DNA of 64,000 bases from an uncultured Bacteroides sp. (GCF_963675905.1 NZ_OY780936.1:248001-312000); one strand, 5' to 3'. Shown: positions 37,866 to 46,950, counted from the stretch's first letter. Numbers and translations are program-made. The notes: a model not told the origin generated them from the letters alone.

Positions 37866-38315
37866 TTAATGACTGAACATTGCTTTTTGAGCATAATATG
37901 TTTTAACGCATTTTGCATAATCAGCATCATATTCTCTTATGTGAGTTATAAGCCACTGCTTCATGAATGCTGTAATTTTGTTTATCAGTACCTTATTCCC
38001 ATAGCTATAAACAACCATAAAATCTTTGGTTTTTTTTTGGAATAAATTATGCTGGTTAATGTGCTCTTCCATATTTGGTGAATTAGCCTCACGCATTAAC
38101 GCTTCTTCTGTTTTGAAATGGCATTCCGAATGCATTTCAAGTTCACTCAATAAATTCAGCACCTTGTTCTCATTGTCATTATTTTCACTTAACGAAATAA
38201 TCTCATTCAGTAAAGTAAAAAACGAGTTATGTTGCTTGTCAATAGTCTCAATGCCAAGTAACAATGAATCATCCCAATTGGGATTCATTTTTTCTGTTCT
38301 TATAGTAGTGTTCAT
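37866..38315 (-). CDS. Bacteriohemerythrin
   Basis: 149 aa, no signal peptide, a single hemerythrin-like four-helix domain. The diiron ligand set is present: His29 in IDKQHN, His66 and Glu70 in CHFKTEE, His85 and His89 in EEHINQH, His125 and Asp130 in WLITHIREYD. Proteins of this type bind O2 reversibly and are thought to sense, store or scavenge oxygen in anaerobes. It is monocistronic with an exact Bacteroides promoter upstream. Start could also be the Met at residue 10. Its neighbours do not suggest a pathway. Confidence 0.93.
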   Translation of the reverse strand: MNTTIRTEKMNPNWDDSLLLGIETIDKQHNSFFTLLNEIISLSENNDNENKVLNLLSELEMHSECHFKTEEALMREANSPNMEEHINQHNLFQKKTKDFMVVYSYGNKVLINKITAFMKQWLITHIREYDADYAKCVKTYYAQKAMFSH

Positions 38316-38388
38316 TGTTGGTAATATTATAATGTCGTTTTAAGAGTTTAACAGCTTTGAAAGCTATCTATTACCGGATCCGTTTTCC

Positions 38389-38419
38389 CAAATATAAATA
38401 AAAATTCCTAATTCTCAAA
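38389..38419 (-). promoter_or_regulatory. Promoter of the bacteriohemerythrin gene
   Basis: On the minus strand TTTG (38419-38416), 19 bp, then TATATTTG (38396-38389): an exact Bacteroides promoter. Transcription would start near 38383, about 68 nt before the ATG. Confidence 0.72.
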
Positions 38420-38512
38420 TTATATTGCTCTTTTTTTTGAAGCATGAGCCATATTTACCGAATATTCTATGCAAATAAAGCAAAAACTTATTCAGAATAC
38501 GATCGTTATCAC

Positions 38513-38544
38513 CTTGGTATAATTAAATATAATACTTACCTTTG
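38513..38544 (+). promoter_or_regulatory. Promoter of the fluoride riboswitch / CLC gene
   Basis: CTTG (38513-38516, one mismatch), a 20-bp spacer and TACCTTTG (38537-38544). The predicted start near 38551 is just before the riboswitch aptamer, which supports both calls. Confidence 0.7.
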
Positions 38545-38549
38545 CGGCC

Positions 38550-38606
38550 TGTTTTGGCAATGGCATCTGCCCTAAACCGCTCAATTGAGCTGATGATACC
38601 TACTTA
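38550..38606 (+). promoter_or_regulatory. Fluoride riboswitch (crcB motif)
   Basis: The RNA reads GGCAATGG..TCTGCC, then AAACCGCTC, a short loop, GAGCTGATGATACCTAC. These are the conserved segments of the fluoride riboswitch: the P1 stem with the ATGG side, the AACCGC strand of the second stem, and the CTGATGA..CCTAC 3' strand. The aptamer starts 38556 and ends about 38603. The downstream gene is a CLC-type transporter, one of the known targets. The region 38607-38684 should hold the expression platform; a weak hairpin (GGTAAGG with CCTTCC, about 38624-38646) is present, but no clear U-run terminator, so control may be at translation. Confidence 0.92.
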
Positions 38607-38684
38607 AAGACAAAAGTCTGACGGGTAAGGTATGCATTATCCTTCCGGCTTAATTAAATAATTTCAGATTACAAACTTAGTATT

Positions 38685-39977
38685 ATGGTTTTATTATCAA
38701 AAAGAATTCTGCCTCACCAATCTTACTATTTCGTTTACTTGTTTCGTTGGTTGCTTATTAGCTTCTTAATCAGTCTTGTTGTTGGAACAGCATCCGCTTT
38801 TTTTCTGAATGCTCTAAGCTGGGCTACCGATTGGCGTGAAAGCCATTTGTGGATGATAGCCTTGCTGCCTATTGGCGGACTCATCATAGGTTTATCATAT
38901 CATTACTGGGGAAATAGTGTAGTAAAAGGAAACAATCTGTTGCTCGAGGAGTTTCATAGTCCAAAGCAGATTATTTCATTAAGAATGGCTCCTTTAGTAG
39001 TCTTTGGTACAATAATAACCCATCTGTTCGGAGGATCGGCCGGACGAGAGGGAACAGCAGTCCAGATGGGAGGAGCTTTTGCCGATCAGTTTACAAGAAT
39101 ATTTAAACTGAAACCCCGTGACAGAAAGATTGTGCTTGTAATGGGAGTAAGTGCCGGATTCTCGTCTGTTTTTGGAACACCACTGGCCGGAGCAATCTTT
39201 GCACTCGAGGTTATGGTTTTAGGAAGAATGCGCTACGAAGCATTACTGCCAAGTCTTTTTGCTGCAGTATTCTCAAATTATATATGTAATGTATGGGGAG
39301 CTCACCACACACATTATATTATATCTTCTATTACAGAAGTAAATCCCATTTATGTATTATGCGCTGTTGCTGCCGGAATTATTTTCGGTTTGGTAGCCAT
39401 GCTCTTTTCCCGTTCCATCACGTTCTGGGGCAAACTGTTTAAATCACGGATATCATACCCACCTCTGCGTCCGTTTGTGGGAGGAATCCTAATAGCGCTG
39501 GCCGTATATCTTTTAGGAACAACCAGATATATAGGACTAGGAATTCCCACTTTGGTAAGCTCGTTCAATGAAAGCGGAATGCCTTACGACTTTATTCTCA
39601 AGTTGCTATTTACCACCTTTACTATCGGTGCCGGATTTAAAGGAGGCGAAGTTACACCACTGTTCTTTGTTGGTGCAACATTGGGTAATGCTCTGGCTTT
39701 TGTTCTGCCGTTGCCTATGGCTCTGCTTGCCGGAATGGGATTTGTAGCCGTTTTTGCCGGAGCAACAAACACACCTATTGCCTGTACATTAATGGGAATA
39801 GAACTTTTCGGAGCAGGAAATGCTGTTTACTTAGGTACGGCTTGTTTTGTAGCATATCTCTTTTCCGGTCATACCGGTATCTATACATCACAAATTGTAG
39901 GTAGTCCTAAAATTGTACGTCTGGTAAGGGAGAAAGGGAAAGATCTGGCTCATATAAATTTAAGGAAATCGGCGTAA
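38685..39977 (+). CDS. CLC-family fluoride/proton antiporter
   Basis: 430 aa, with about ten or more hydrophobic segments typical of CLC proteins. The gate motif GGSAGREGTAVQMGG holds Glu122. The first ion-binding stretch reads VVKGNNLLLEEFHS rather than the GSGIP of chloride transporters, and Met128 follows the gate; both agree with the fluoride-exporting CLC-F branch. The upstream fluoride riboswitch independently supports fluoride as the ligand. The protein would expel fluoride from the cell in exchange for protons. The ATG at 38685 follows the riboswitch by ~80 nt. No other gene is in the unit. Confidence 0.92.
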   Translation: MVLLSKRILPHQSYYFVYLFRWLLISFLISLVVGTASAFFLNALSWATDWRESHLWMIALLPIGGLIIGLSYHYWGNSVVKGNNLLLEEFHSPKQIISLRMAPLVVFGTIITHLFGGSAGREGTAVQMGGAFADQFTRIFKLKPRDRKIVLVMGVSAGFSSVFGTPLAGAIFALEVMVLGRMRYEALLPSLFAAVFSNYICNVWGAHHTHYIISSITEVNPIYVLCAVAAGIIFGLVAMLFSRSITFWGKLFKSRISYPPLRPFVGGILIALAVYLLGTTRYIGLGIPTLVSSFNESGMPYDFILKLLFTTFTIGAGFKGGEVTPLFFVGATLGNALAFVLPLPMALLAGMGFVAVFAGATNTPIACTLMGIELFGAGNAVYLGTACFVAYLFSGHTGIYTSQIVGSPKIVRLVREKGKDLAHINLRKSA

Positions 39978-40218
39978 CTGTAGAGAACGATAAAAGCGAA
40001 CGTCATTGCTGAAATTATTGCTTATCTGTTTGCTGATATAGAAAGTACAACTTGCATCAGAGTTAAGAGTTTAGTTGGTCAACTAATTATTGACTTAGGA
40101 ACTGTAGTAGTCAACTGGAATCAGTTTAATACAAGGCTTAAGAAGAATAGTAGTTTATTGGTATCTGTTTAATAAAGATAAGGCCAATAACTAATTTTTA
40201 TTGGTTAATGGTTTCGGC

Positions 40219-40306
40219 AAACATGTACATGTTCGGGGTTAAACATGTACAAGATTAGAAGCGAACATGTACAAGATTGAAATCAAACATGTACATGTTT
40301 GAGAAA
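40219..40306. repeat. Four direct repeats of AACATGTACA at exact 22-bp spacing
   Basis: Copies of xAACATGTACA start at 40219, 40241, 40263 and 40285. The first and fourth extend to AAACATGTACATGTT; the second and third share AACATGTACAAGATT. The core holds the overlapping palindromes ACATGT and TGTACA. Spacing of 22 bp puts all copies on one face of the helix. Confidence 0.88.
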
Positions 40307-40441
40307 ATATAACCTTTTGTTTAGACTAACATATCAGGTTATCTACTATAAATGCTCTTCTTTATTATAACAATCTTCGCTCTTCTTTCAAAGAATCTGA
40401 TAATCTGGCTACAGAAATATGGGTTTTCTAGCTCTATAAAA

Positions 40442-40488
40442 ATATCAAGTTTCTCCTGTTTTTTCAATAATCAGAAGAAACTTGATAT
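40442..40488. repeat. 13-bp inverted repeat
   Basis: ATATCAAGTTTCT (40442-40454) is exactly complementary to AGAAACTTGATAT (40476-40488) across a 21-nt gap. It could be a terminator for the CLC transcript read from the left, though no T run follows. Confidence 0.5.
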
Positions 40489-40632
40489 AAATATACCTTT
40501 ACTCTCCGTGTACTTTACTTCCTGTTTGTGCCCGAATCGAAAGAAACCAGATAGAATTAGCTCATGATTAATGGTCTGCTTATTCTCCATGGTTCATGAA
40601 ACAGTAGAAATCAGATCGGAAAAACCCTCTTT

Positions 40633-41925
40633 CTATAAAGTACTCATCAACTGCTTTAACCTTGTTACGGCAATTTTAAGGTTGTACTCAAAGTTGATAA
40701 GGCGAGTAGATGATTGCACATAGCTCTCCTGAGCCTGATGAACCTCGAGTGATGTGGTTTGTCCCAAGCGAAGGCGCTCAATGCTTATCTCAATGTTTTC
40801 CTTTGCCAGTTGATTGTTATCTTTCTCAATCTGAAGAAGTTGTTGCTGACTCTCGAAATCGGTCAAGGTGTTTAGTAACTCGGTGTTAACCTGTAGTTTT
40901 ATATTCTCCAGATCGTATTCTGCCGATTCAAGTTCCTTTCTTGCAACTGAGATTTTTCGTTTGGTCTCTCCTCCATTGAAAAGCGGGATAGAAAGTGTTC
41001 CTCCTATCTGCGGACCGAATACTCTGTTCCTTAAGCTGGAACCTTCCGAATTTGACGTGTTCGACAAGTAATATCCTCCGTTTAACTTAAAGGTAGGAGA
41101 GTAGCCTTTCTGATTTTCTTTCAATGTCAACTTAGCTATATCTATCTGCTTTTTGAAGGATAGAATATTGCTGTTTGATGAATTGAGTTTATCCAACAGT
41201 TCATCTTTGTTTGGTGTGTAGTTCAGCGGAATAGATTCGGATACATCGAATGTAATGCTTGGATCTTGTCCCAACAAGTTGTTTAGTGTCTTGGTTGCTT
41301 CACTGATGATGTATTGCTGACTGATGGCCTTCTCTTTTTCAACGTTTAAATCGATCTTTGCCTGAAGCAAATCGGTTTTTACCAGCGTACCGGCATTAAA
41401 TCCCGTTTCGGCTATGATAACCCGCTCTTTGTTGTATCTTATAGCTTCGTTGATGGAAACTAATTGTTGCTTTTGTCGGACAATATCGTAGTAAGCGGCA
41501 ATTACATTGTACAAGGTTTCCAGCACCTTTGTCTGAAACTGAAGTTCGCCAAGAGCCTGAATCTCGTTCAGCTTGTTCTTGGTAACAAACATCTTACCTC
41601 CGTCGTACAAAGTCCAGGAGAGTTGTGCATTTGCCCCCAGTGTTGTAGACGATTGAGAAGAATATTTAGTTATTGTGCCCGATGCACTTTTCTGATTAAT
41701 GTTATTCAGACTGTATTCTCCCAATCCGTTCAGATTTACTGTAGGTAACATGCCTGCATTGCCCCGGGTATTGTTTATACGGGCAATATCAGCATCGTTG
41801 CGTGCCACTAATATATCGAAATTGTTCTTTAGTGCAGTGTTCACTGCCTGGTCCAGACTCAGCACGTTTTGTGCCTGAATTGCAGCAGACAGCATCAATA
41901 AAAGAAACAGATGTATAGCTCTCAT
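40633..41925 (-). CDS. TolC-family outer-membrane efflux channel
   Basis: 430 aa with a signal peptide (residues 1-18, MRAIHLFLLLMLSAAIQA). Two outer-membrane efflux protein repeats of long coiled-coil helices are seen (NALKNNFDILVARNDADIARINNTRGNAG near the start and ENIEISIERLRLGQTTSLEVHQAQESYVQS near the end). It is the trimeric exit duct of the tripartite pump. Its ATG overlaps the stop of the RND gene by four bases (ATGA), so the three genes are translated as one operon. It lacks any N-terminal Cys, so it is not lipid anchored by sequence. Confidence 0.93.
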   Translation of the reverse strand: MRAIHLFLLLMLSAAIQAQNVLSLDQAVNTALKNNFDILVARNDADIARINNTRGNAGMLPTVNLNGLGEYSLNNINQKSASGTITKYSSQSSTTLGANAQLSWTLYDGGKMFVTKNKLNEIQALGELQFQTKVLETLYNVIAAYYDIVRQKQQLVSINEAIRYNKERVIIAETGFNAGTLVKTDLLQAKIDLNVEKEKAISQQYIISEATKTLNNLLGQDPSITFDVSESIPLNYTPNKDELLDKLNSSNSNILSFKKQIDIAKLTLKENQKGYSPTFKLNGGYYLSNTSNSEGSSLRNRVFGPQIGGTLSIPLFNGGETKRKISVARKELESAEYDLENIKLQVNTELLNTLTDFESQQQLLQIEKDNNQLAKENIEISIERLRLGQTTSLEVHQAQESYVQSSTRLINFEYNLKIAVTRLKQLMSTL

Positions 41926-44900
41926 GATTGGTTTTTAAATTTACTGTTACTTGATATTGCTATATAGGTAACCGGAATTACAAATAATGTAAGAATCAGT
42001 GCGAAGAGTAATCCTCCCACCACTACAATACCCAGGGAAACACGACTTTCTGCTCCCGATCCCAGGGCCATAGCAATAGGCAGTGAACCGAAGATAGTGG
42101 CCAGTGAGGTCATAACAATAGGACGCAAACGGGCAGAAGCTCCTTCGAAAGCGGCTACTCTCTTGGTCATACCTGCCATACGTTTCTGATTGGCAAACTC
42201 CACAATAAGAATACCATTCTTTGTTACAATACCAATAAGCAGAATCATCCCGATTTCCGAGAAAATATTTATTGTCTGTCCGCACATCCATAGCGAAAGC
42301 ATGGCACCGGCAATAGCCATTGGCACGGTAAGCATGATGATGAACGGATCGCGGAAACTTTCGAACTGTGCAGCCAGAATCAGGTAAATAAGTAATAAAG
42401 CCAATATAAGAGCAAAGGAGATATTGGAACTACTCTCTTCAAAGTCTCTTGATGAGCCCGACAGAGCAGTTGTAAAGGAACCATCCAGTAGCTTGTCTGC
42501 TATTCTCTGCATCTCTTCAATACCTTCTCCCAATGCTTTCCCTTTGGCAAGGTTGGCCGATACAGTTGCCGATTTGTAACGGTTAAAATGGTATAAGATA
42601 GGTGGATTACTGGTCTCTTCAATTTTAACCAGATTATCAAGCTGTATCATTTCTCCCGATTGAGAACGAACATACATGGAAGATATATTTGCAGGAACAT
42701 TCCGGTCTTCTTTGGCCACCTGACCAATGATATAATATTGTTTATTGTTTTGCAGGAAGTATCCGTAACGTCCACCGCTATATGCCAGGTTTAATGCACT
42801 CGACACATCCTTCTCGTTCACACCAAGCGTGTTAGCTTTCAACCTGTCTACGGTTACGTTCAGTTCCGGTTTATTGAATTTCAGGTCCACATCCACATTA
42901 CTGAATACACTACTGTTTTGTGCTTCGTCCAGGAATTTGGGCAATACTTTCCGTATCTTTTCAAAATCCAGATTCTGAATTACAAACTGTACCGGCAATC
43001 CTCTGCTGGTAGAGGTAGATATGGTTGGTTCCTGACTAGGAATAATTCTGGCATCAGGTATTTTTGAATAGATTTTTGATAGCTTGTCATAAACATCTTG
43101 CTGAGAAGCCTTTCTCTTTGTAGGATCGGCAAGGAAAGTCATAACAAAACCCGAATTAGAGCTACCACTGAAACCACCTCCATATCTGGCAAGCACATAT
43201 TCAGATCCGGGAACAGAATCTATGTTTATCCGGGCAATATTGTCTATTATCTTTTGAGTAGCATTGTACTCTGCACCTTCGGGAGCTGTGATTGCAGTCC
43301 GGATAAAACTATGATCTTCCAGTGGTGCCAGTTCCGATTTTAATATTTTGGATACAGACAGAATAACAATTATACAGAATCCAAGAATAGAGAAAGCAAC
43401 CCATTTGTTAGAGATAAAGTAGCTCAGCAATCGTCTGTAACCGTTTTCCATCCCTACAAAGAAAGGTTCACTTGCTACATAGAATTTTGAATGATGAGAA
43501 GAGGAGCCTCCCAACAGCACATTCAGCACCGGAGTCAGTGTAAGGGAAACTAGTGCGGAAATTAATACGGCACTGGCTACCACAATTCCAAATTCGCGGA
43601 ACAACCTACCGGTAAATCCTTCCAGGAATACTATCGGTATAAATACAATAGCAAGAGTAAGCGAAGTAGATACTACAGCAAAAAAGATTTCGCGAGTACC
43701 TTCAAAGGCAGCTTCCCATTTGTTCTTCCCTTTTTCTATACGTTTAAATATGTTTTCGGTAACTACAATACCATCATCCACCACCAATCCGGTGGCAAGA
43801 ACAATTCCAAGAAGCGTGAGCACATTGATGGAGTACCCCATAATGTACATGATGAAGAACGTTCCGATAAGTGATACCGGTATATCGAGCAACGGTCGCA
43901 GAGCAATGATCCAGTTTCTGAAGAACAGAAAGATGATAACTACTACCAGAATAATAGCAATGATCAGAGTTTCTATTACATCGTGAACAGACTGTCTTAC
44001 AAAAACAGACCTGTCACGGGCAATGCTTAATTCCATCCCTTCGGGTAAGTTTTGTTTTATCTGATCCAATCGCTTATAGAACTCGTCGGCAATCTGAATA
44101 TCGTTTGCTCCCGGTAGCGGAATCAGGTTAAGCGTTACTCCCGTAATTCCATTTACTCTCGAACCCGACTCATCATTCTGAGGGCCTAATACAGCTTCAC
44201 CAACATCCTGCAGGCGCACTACCTGATTGTCGCTCTGTTTAATGATAAGGTTATTAAAATCTTCTTCGGTGGTTAATCGTCCCCGGGTTTTTACGATAAG
44301 CTCGGTGGCATTTCCACGAATCTTACCTCCCGGCATTTCCACGTTCTCTTTCCCCAGTGCATTGTCTACATCTGATGCCGTAATACTGTAAGCCGCCATC
44401 TTTTCGGGGTTTAACCAAAGGCGCATGGCAGGTCTCTGTTGTCCGAAGATAGAAACAGAACTCACCCCCGGAATAGTCTGCAGCTTTTCCTGCAACACAT
44501 TTTCCGCATAGTCACTCAGCTCAATGGCATTCATGGTGGTGCTTTGGGCGGTGAGCATAATAATAGGATCCGAGTCTGCATCCGCTTTGGTAACGGTAGG
44601 TTGCGAGTCGATGTCTTGCGGTAGTCTTCGGGTAGCTTGCGAAACCTTGTCGCGAACATCGTTTGCTGCTTTCTCCAAATCAGTTCCCAAATCAAATTCC
44701 ACCGTAATGTTACTTGTCCCGATAGACGAGCGTGAGGATATAGATTTCACCCCTTCAATACCGTTAATTGATTTTTCCAGAGGCTCTGTTATCTGCGATT
44801 CAATAATCTCGGAGTTGGCACCCACATAAGAAGTTTGTACAGTAATGATAGGAGGGTCGATAGACGGATAAAGTCTGACTCCCAGAAAATTGAACCCCAC

Positions 44901-44978
44901 CACACCCATCAGAATGATAATAAGGCTCAGAACAATAGAACCAATCGGTCTTTTTAGAGCAATATCAGAAATAAGCAT
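41922..44978 (-). CDS. RND-family efflux pump (HAE1-type)
   Basis: 1018 aa. The inner-membrane pump has the usual layout of a first membrane helix (SIVLSLIIILMGVVGFNFLG), two large periplasmic porter loops and two groups of membrane helices. The VDDGIVVTENIFKRIEKG motif holds the paired Asp residues of the proton pathway and identifies an AcrB/MexB-like drug exporter rather than a metal exporter. It begins 2 bases after the adaptor gene's end and overlaps tolC. The pump uses the proton gradient to expel drugs, bile salts or other amphiphiles; its substrate cannot be told. Its stop codon is TGA, inside the ATGA overlap, which shows TGA acts as stop in this organism. Confidence 0.96.
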   Translation of the reverse strand: MLISDIALKRPIGSIVLSLIIILMGVVGFNFLGVRLYPSIDPPIITVQTSYVGANSEIIESQITEPLEKSINGIEGVKSISSRSSIGTSNITVEFDLGTDLEKAANDVRDKVSQATRRLPQDIDSQPTVTKADADSDPIIMLTAQSTTMNAIELSDYAENVLQEKLQTIPGVSSVSIFGQQRPAMRLWLNPEKMAAYSITASDVDNALGKENVEMPGGKIRGNATELIVKTRGRLTTEEDFNNLIIKQSDNQVVRLQDVGEAVLGPQNDESGSRVNGITGVTLNLIPLPGANDIQIADEFYKRLDQIKQNLPEGMELSIARDRSVFVRQSVHDVIETLIIAIILVVVIIFLFFRNWIIALRPLLDIPVSLIGTFFIMYIMGYSINVLTLLGIVLATGLVVDDGIVVTENIFKRIEKGKNKWEAAFEGTREIFFAVVSTSLTLAIVFIPIVFLEGFTGRLFREFGIVVASAVLISALVSLTLTPVLNVLLGGSSSHHSKFYVASEPFFVGMENGYRRLLSYFISNKWVAFSILGFCIIVILSVSKILKSELAPLEDHSFIRTAITAPEGAEYNATQKIIDNIARINIDSVPGSEYVLARYGGGFSGSSNSGFVMTFLADPTKRKASQQDVYDKLSKIYSKIPDARIIPSQEPTISTSTSRGLPVQFVIQNLDFEKIRKVLPKFLDEAQNSSVFSNVDVDLKFNKPELNVTVDRLKANTLGVNEKDVSSALNLAYSGGRYGYFLQNNKQYYIIGQVAKEDRNVPANISSMYVRSQSGEMIQLDNLVKIEETSNPPILYHFNRYKSATVSANLAKGKALGEGIEEMQRIADKLLDGSFTTALSGSSRDFEESSSNISFALILALLLIYLILAAQFESFRDPFIIMLTVPMAIAGAMLSLWMCGQTINIFSEIGMILLIGIVTKNGILIVEFANQKRMAGMTKRVAAFEGASARLRPIVMTSLATIFGSLPIAMALGSGAESRVSLGIVVVGGLLFALILTLFVIPVTYIAISSNSKFKNQS

Positions 44979-44980
44979 GG

Positions 44981-46039
44981 CTATTTGGTTATGGTTGAGT
45001 ATGACAATTTAGATTTCTCTTTCAGAAAGAGGATGCCCGAAGTAATAACAGTATCACCCGGTTCAAGACCCTCGGTTACCTCAACCAGAGAAGCTTTACG
45101 AACTCCCGTTTTTATATTCACAAAGTGCGCTTTCCCCTTATGGGCAATAATCACACTTTTATCATCTTCCTGAGGAATGATAGCCTGAGTAGGAATCATT
45201 AAAGCCTGAGGATTATTGCCAAGCTTTAATTGCACATTGGCAAAGGCACCCGGAATCAGCTCTTTGGAAGAAGAGTTTATCACAGCTCTCACTTTCAGAT
45301 TACGTGTTGCATTGTCTATACCCCGTTCGGTGGCAATTACCGTTGCATTATATTGCTTATCATTATTATACATGGTAAAGTTCACCTTCATGCCGTTAGC
45401 TATTTCCGAACTGTATTTTTCCGGCACAAAGAAATCGAGCTTTAATTTGTTGCTTGTGCGGATGGTAGCCAGTGATGTGGATGAGTTGATAACAGCACCA
45501 ACGCTGATATTCCTCAAACCAATGATGCCATCGAAAGGGGCGCGAACTTCCATCTTCCGTATCAGTGCTTTTTGTTCGGCAATGTTTGCCTTAATTGTAT
45601 TTACTTGCAAAAGCGTCTGTTCATAATCGTTCTGACTAATGCCATTTACCTTTATCAGTTTAGTCTGTCGGTTGTAAATCTGCTCCTGAATAGCCAGTTG
45701 CGATTGCAGCTTTTTCAATGCAGCCTGCAAATCATCATCATAAAGCTTAACCAGCAATGTTCCCTTTTTCACAAATTTACCTTCGGGCAGGTTTAGCTTC
45801 ACCACCCGTCCGGCAACTTCATTTTTTAACTCCACTTCATCGAAAGCCAGCAACGATCCTGTCACTGTAATGTCAGCAACCAGTAAAGATGGCTTTACGA
45901 TAAATGCATCCACCTTCTTTTGTGCCTTCTCCTTTGGCTCCTTATTCTTGTCGGCCGACTTAATAAATCCTACATACAGGAAAAAAGCAGAAAGTAATAT
46001 AAGTACTGCTGCAATAAGTATGTTTGTCTTTTTTTTCAT
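44981..46039 (-). CDS. RND efflux membrane-fusion (adaptor) protein
   Basis: 352 aa from the ATG at 46039; an upstream TTG at 46045 is in frame but is not preferred. An N-terminal membrane anchor (about residues 5-26) is followed by a Lys-rich linker, a lipoyl half-motif (VELKNEVAGRVVKLNLPEG), a coiled-coil hairpin (LKKLQSQLAIQEQIYNRQTKLI) with the second lipoyl half (VRAPFDGIIGLRNISVGAVI), and the beta-barrel and membrane-proximal domains with FANVQLKLGN. It joins the RND pump to the outer-membrane channel. First gene of a three-gene minus-strand operon. Confidence 0.93.
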   Translation of the reverse strand: MKKKTNILIAAVLILLSAFFLYVGFIKSADKNKEPKEKAQKKVDAFIVKPSLLVADITVTGSLLAFDEVELKNEVAGRVVKLNLPEGKFVKKGTLLVKLYDDDLQAALKKLQSQLAIQEQIYNRQTKLIKVNGISQNDYEQTLLQVNTIKANIAEQKALIRKMEVRAPFDGIIGLRNISVGAVINSSTSLATIRTSNKLKLDFFVPEKYSSEIANGMKVNFTMYNNDKQYNATVIATERGIDNATRNLKVRAVINSSSKELIPGAFANVQLKLGNNPQALMIPTQAIIPQEDDKSVIIAHKGKAHFVNIKTGVRKASLVEVTEGLEPGDTVITSGILFLKEKSKLSYSTITK

Positions 46040-46169
46040 TTCCAATATTTATAAAACCAACGCCTGTTAGTTTGATGAAAAAGTAATATATGCTGTATTG
46101 TAAAGGAACTATTTCTGTATATCGAAGTATCTATAAACTAAACACAGTCCGTGCTAAGAACTGATATCG

Positions 46170-46199
46170 CAAATCTACAAAATAATTTATAAAGTTAAA
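46170..46199 (-). promoter_or_regulatory. Possible promoter of the efflux operon
   Basis: TAGATTTG on the minus strand (46177-46170) matches the -7 box; TTTA (46199-46196) lies 18 bp upstream. The leader to the ATG at 46039 would be about 125 nt. Confidence 0.42.
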
Positions 46200-46332
46200 G
46201 GACTTTTTTGAAGTATTTATTGTAATAAATGAGGCTTGTTTGTCGGAATTAATATCTCGTGAAATAATAATGTAAAAGCAGAAACTAATATTAGTTTTTC
46301 AAATAATACTATCACATAGAATAAATTCTCGA

Positions 46333-46365
46333 TTTATTTTGTAATTTCGCCGCGTCTTAGATTTG
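46333..46365 (+). promoter_or_regulatory. Probable promoter of the ECF sigma factor gene
   Basis: TTTA (46333-46336), 21 bp, TAGATTTG (46358-46365). Transcription would begin near 46372, just before the ATG at 46384; this rules out the TTG at 46363 as a start. It matches the housekeeping Bacteroides form. Confidence 0.55.
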
Positions 46366-46383
46366 TTAACAGATCTAAAAAAT

Positions 46384-46950
46384 ATGAAGTCAATGGATGC
46401 AACTACAGAATTAAAAGCCTTTAATCAACTATTTACTGACTATCAAAGTCGTTTTATTCGTTTTGCAAATTTTTATATTCGTGATACGGCTATTGCTGAA
46501 GATTTTACCATTGAGGCTCTTATGTATTATTGGGAAAACAGACACAGACTTGAGTCTGAAACTAATATACCAGCTTATATCTTGACTATTATTAAACACA
46601 AGTGCCTGAATCATCTTACCCATTGCCAGACTGTTGAAAATGTATCGGAAATGATGCTTTCCAATGCTCAGTGGGAACTTTCAACGCGTGTGGCATCACT
46701 TCAGGAATGCGAACCGTACGAGCTCTTTACAGCTGAAATGAATGAGATTGTAGATAAAACTCTTGAATCGCTTCCGAAGCAAACCAAAGAGATCTTTATT
46801 ATGAGCCGGTATCAGAATCTGTCTCATAAAGAAATAGCCGATAAATTGAATATTACTACAAAAGGCGTTGAATTCCACATATCTAAGGCTATTAAGGCAC
46901 TTCGAATCTCTCTCAAAGATTATATGCCGGTTCTTCTTTTTTTCCTTTAA
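46384..46950 (+). CDS. ECF-type RNA polymerase sigma factor
   Basis: 188 aa. The frame is open from a TTG at 46363, but that lies in the promoter; the ATG at 46384 (or Met four codons on) is preferred. Region 2 (about 12-75) includes the -10-binding helix DTAIAEDFTIEALMYYWENR; region 4 (about 120-180) has LPKQTKEIFIMSRYQNLSHKEIA and the helix-turn-helix KLNITTKGVEFHISKAIKAL. Bacteroides use such factors with FecR-like anti-sigma proteins to switch on susC loci when the transporter binds its glycan. The next gene is that anti-sigma factor at a 57-base gap. Confidence 0.94.
   Translation: MKSMDATTELKAFNQLFTDYQSRFIRFANFYIRDTAIAEDFTIEALMYYWENRHRLESETNIPAYILTIIKHKCLNHLTHCQTVENVSEMMLSNAQWELSTRVASLQECEPYELFTAEMNEIVDKTLESLPKQTKEIFIMSRYQNLSHKEIADKLNITTKGVEFHISKAIKALRISLKDYMPVLLFFL

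Larger units (their letters stand above)
39978..40632. other. 655-bp gene-free region with repeats
   Basis: No convincing gene is seen; a 71-codon frame at 40352-40567 has no signal and overlaps a hairpin. The region holds four phased ACATGTAC repeats (40219-40306), a 13-bp inverted repeat (40442-40488) and a short TAGTTG-GT-CAACTA palindrome (40072-40085). It lies between the 3' ends of the CLC and TolC genes, so it is not a promoter region of either neighbour. Confidence 0.75.
46040..46383. other. Divergent intergenic region between efflux operon and ECF sigma gene
   Basis: 344 bp without a gene. It holds candidate promoters in both directions: 46170-46199 for the efflux operon and 46333-46365 for the sigma factor. 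I saw no TetR- or MarR-like palindrome that would mark a repressor site for the efflux operon. Confidence 0.6.

Noticed and set aside
40219-40306. CRISPR array
   Set aside because: The repeated core is about 11 bases, the intervening 11 bases are partly shared between copies, and there are no cas genes.
40352-40567. 71-codon frame between the CLC and TolC genes
   Set aside because: Its only feature is a short hydrophobic start; it overlaps the 13-bp inverted repeat and has no promoter or relatives that I know.
46363-46383. TTG start for the ECF sigma factor
   Set aside because: It overlaps the -7 box TAGATTTG of the likely promoter.
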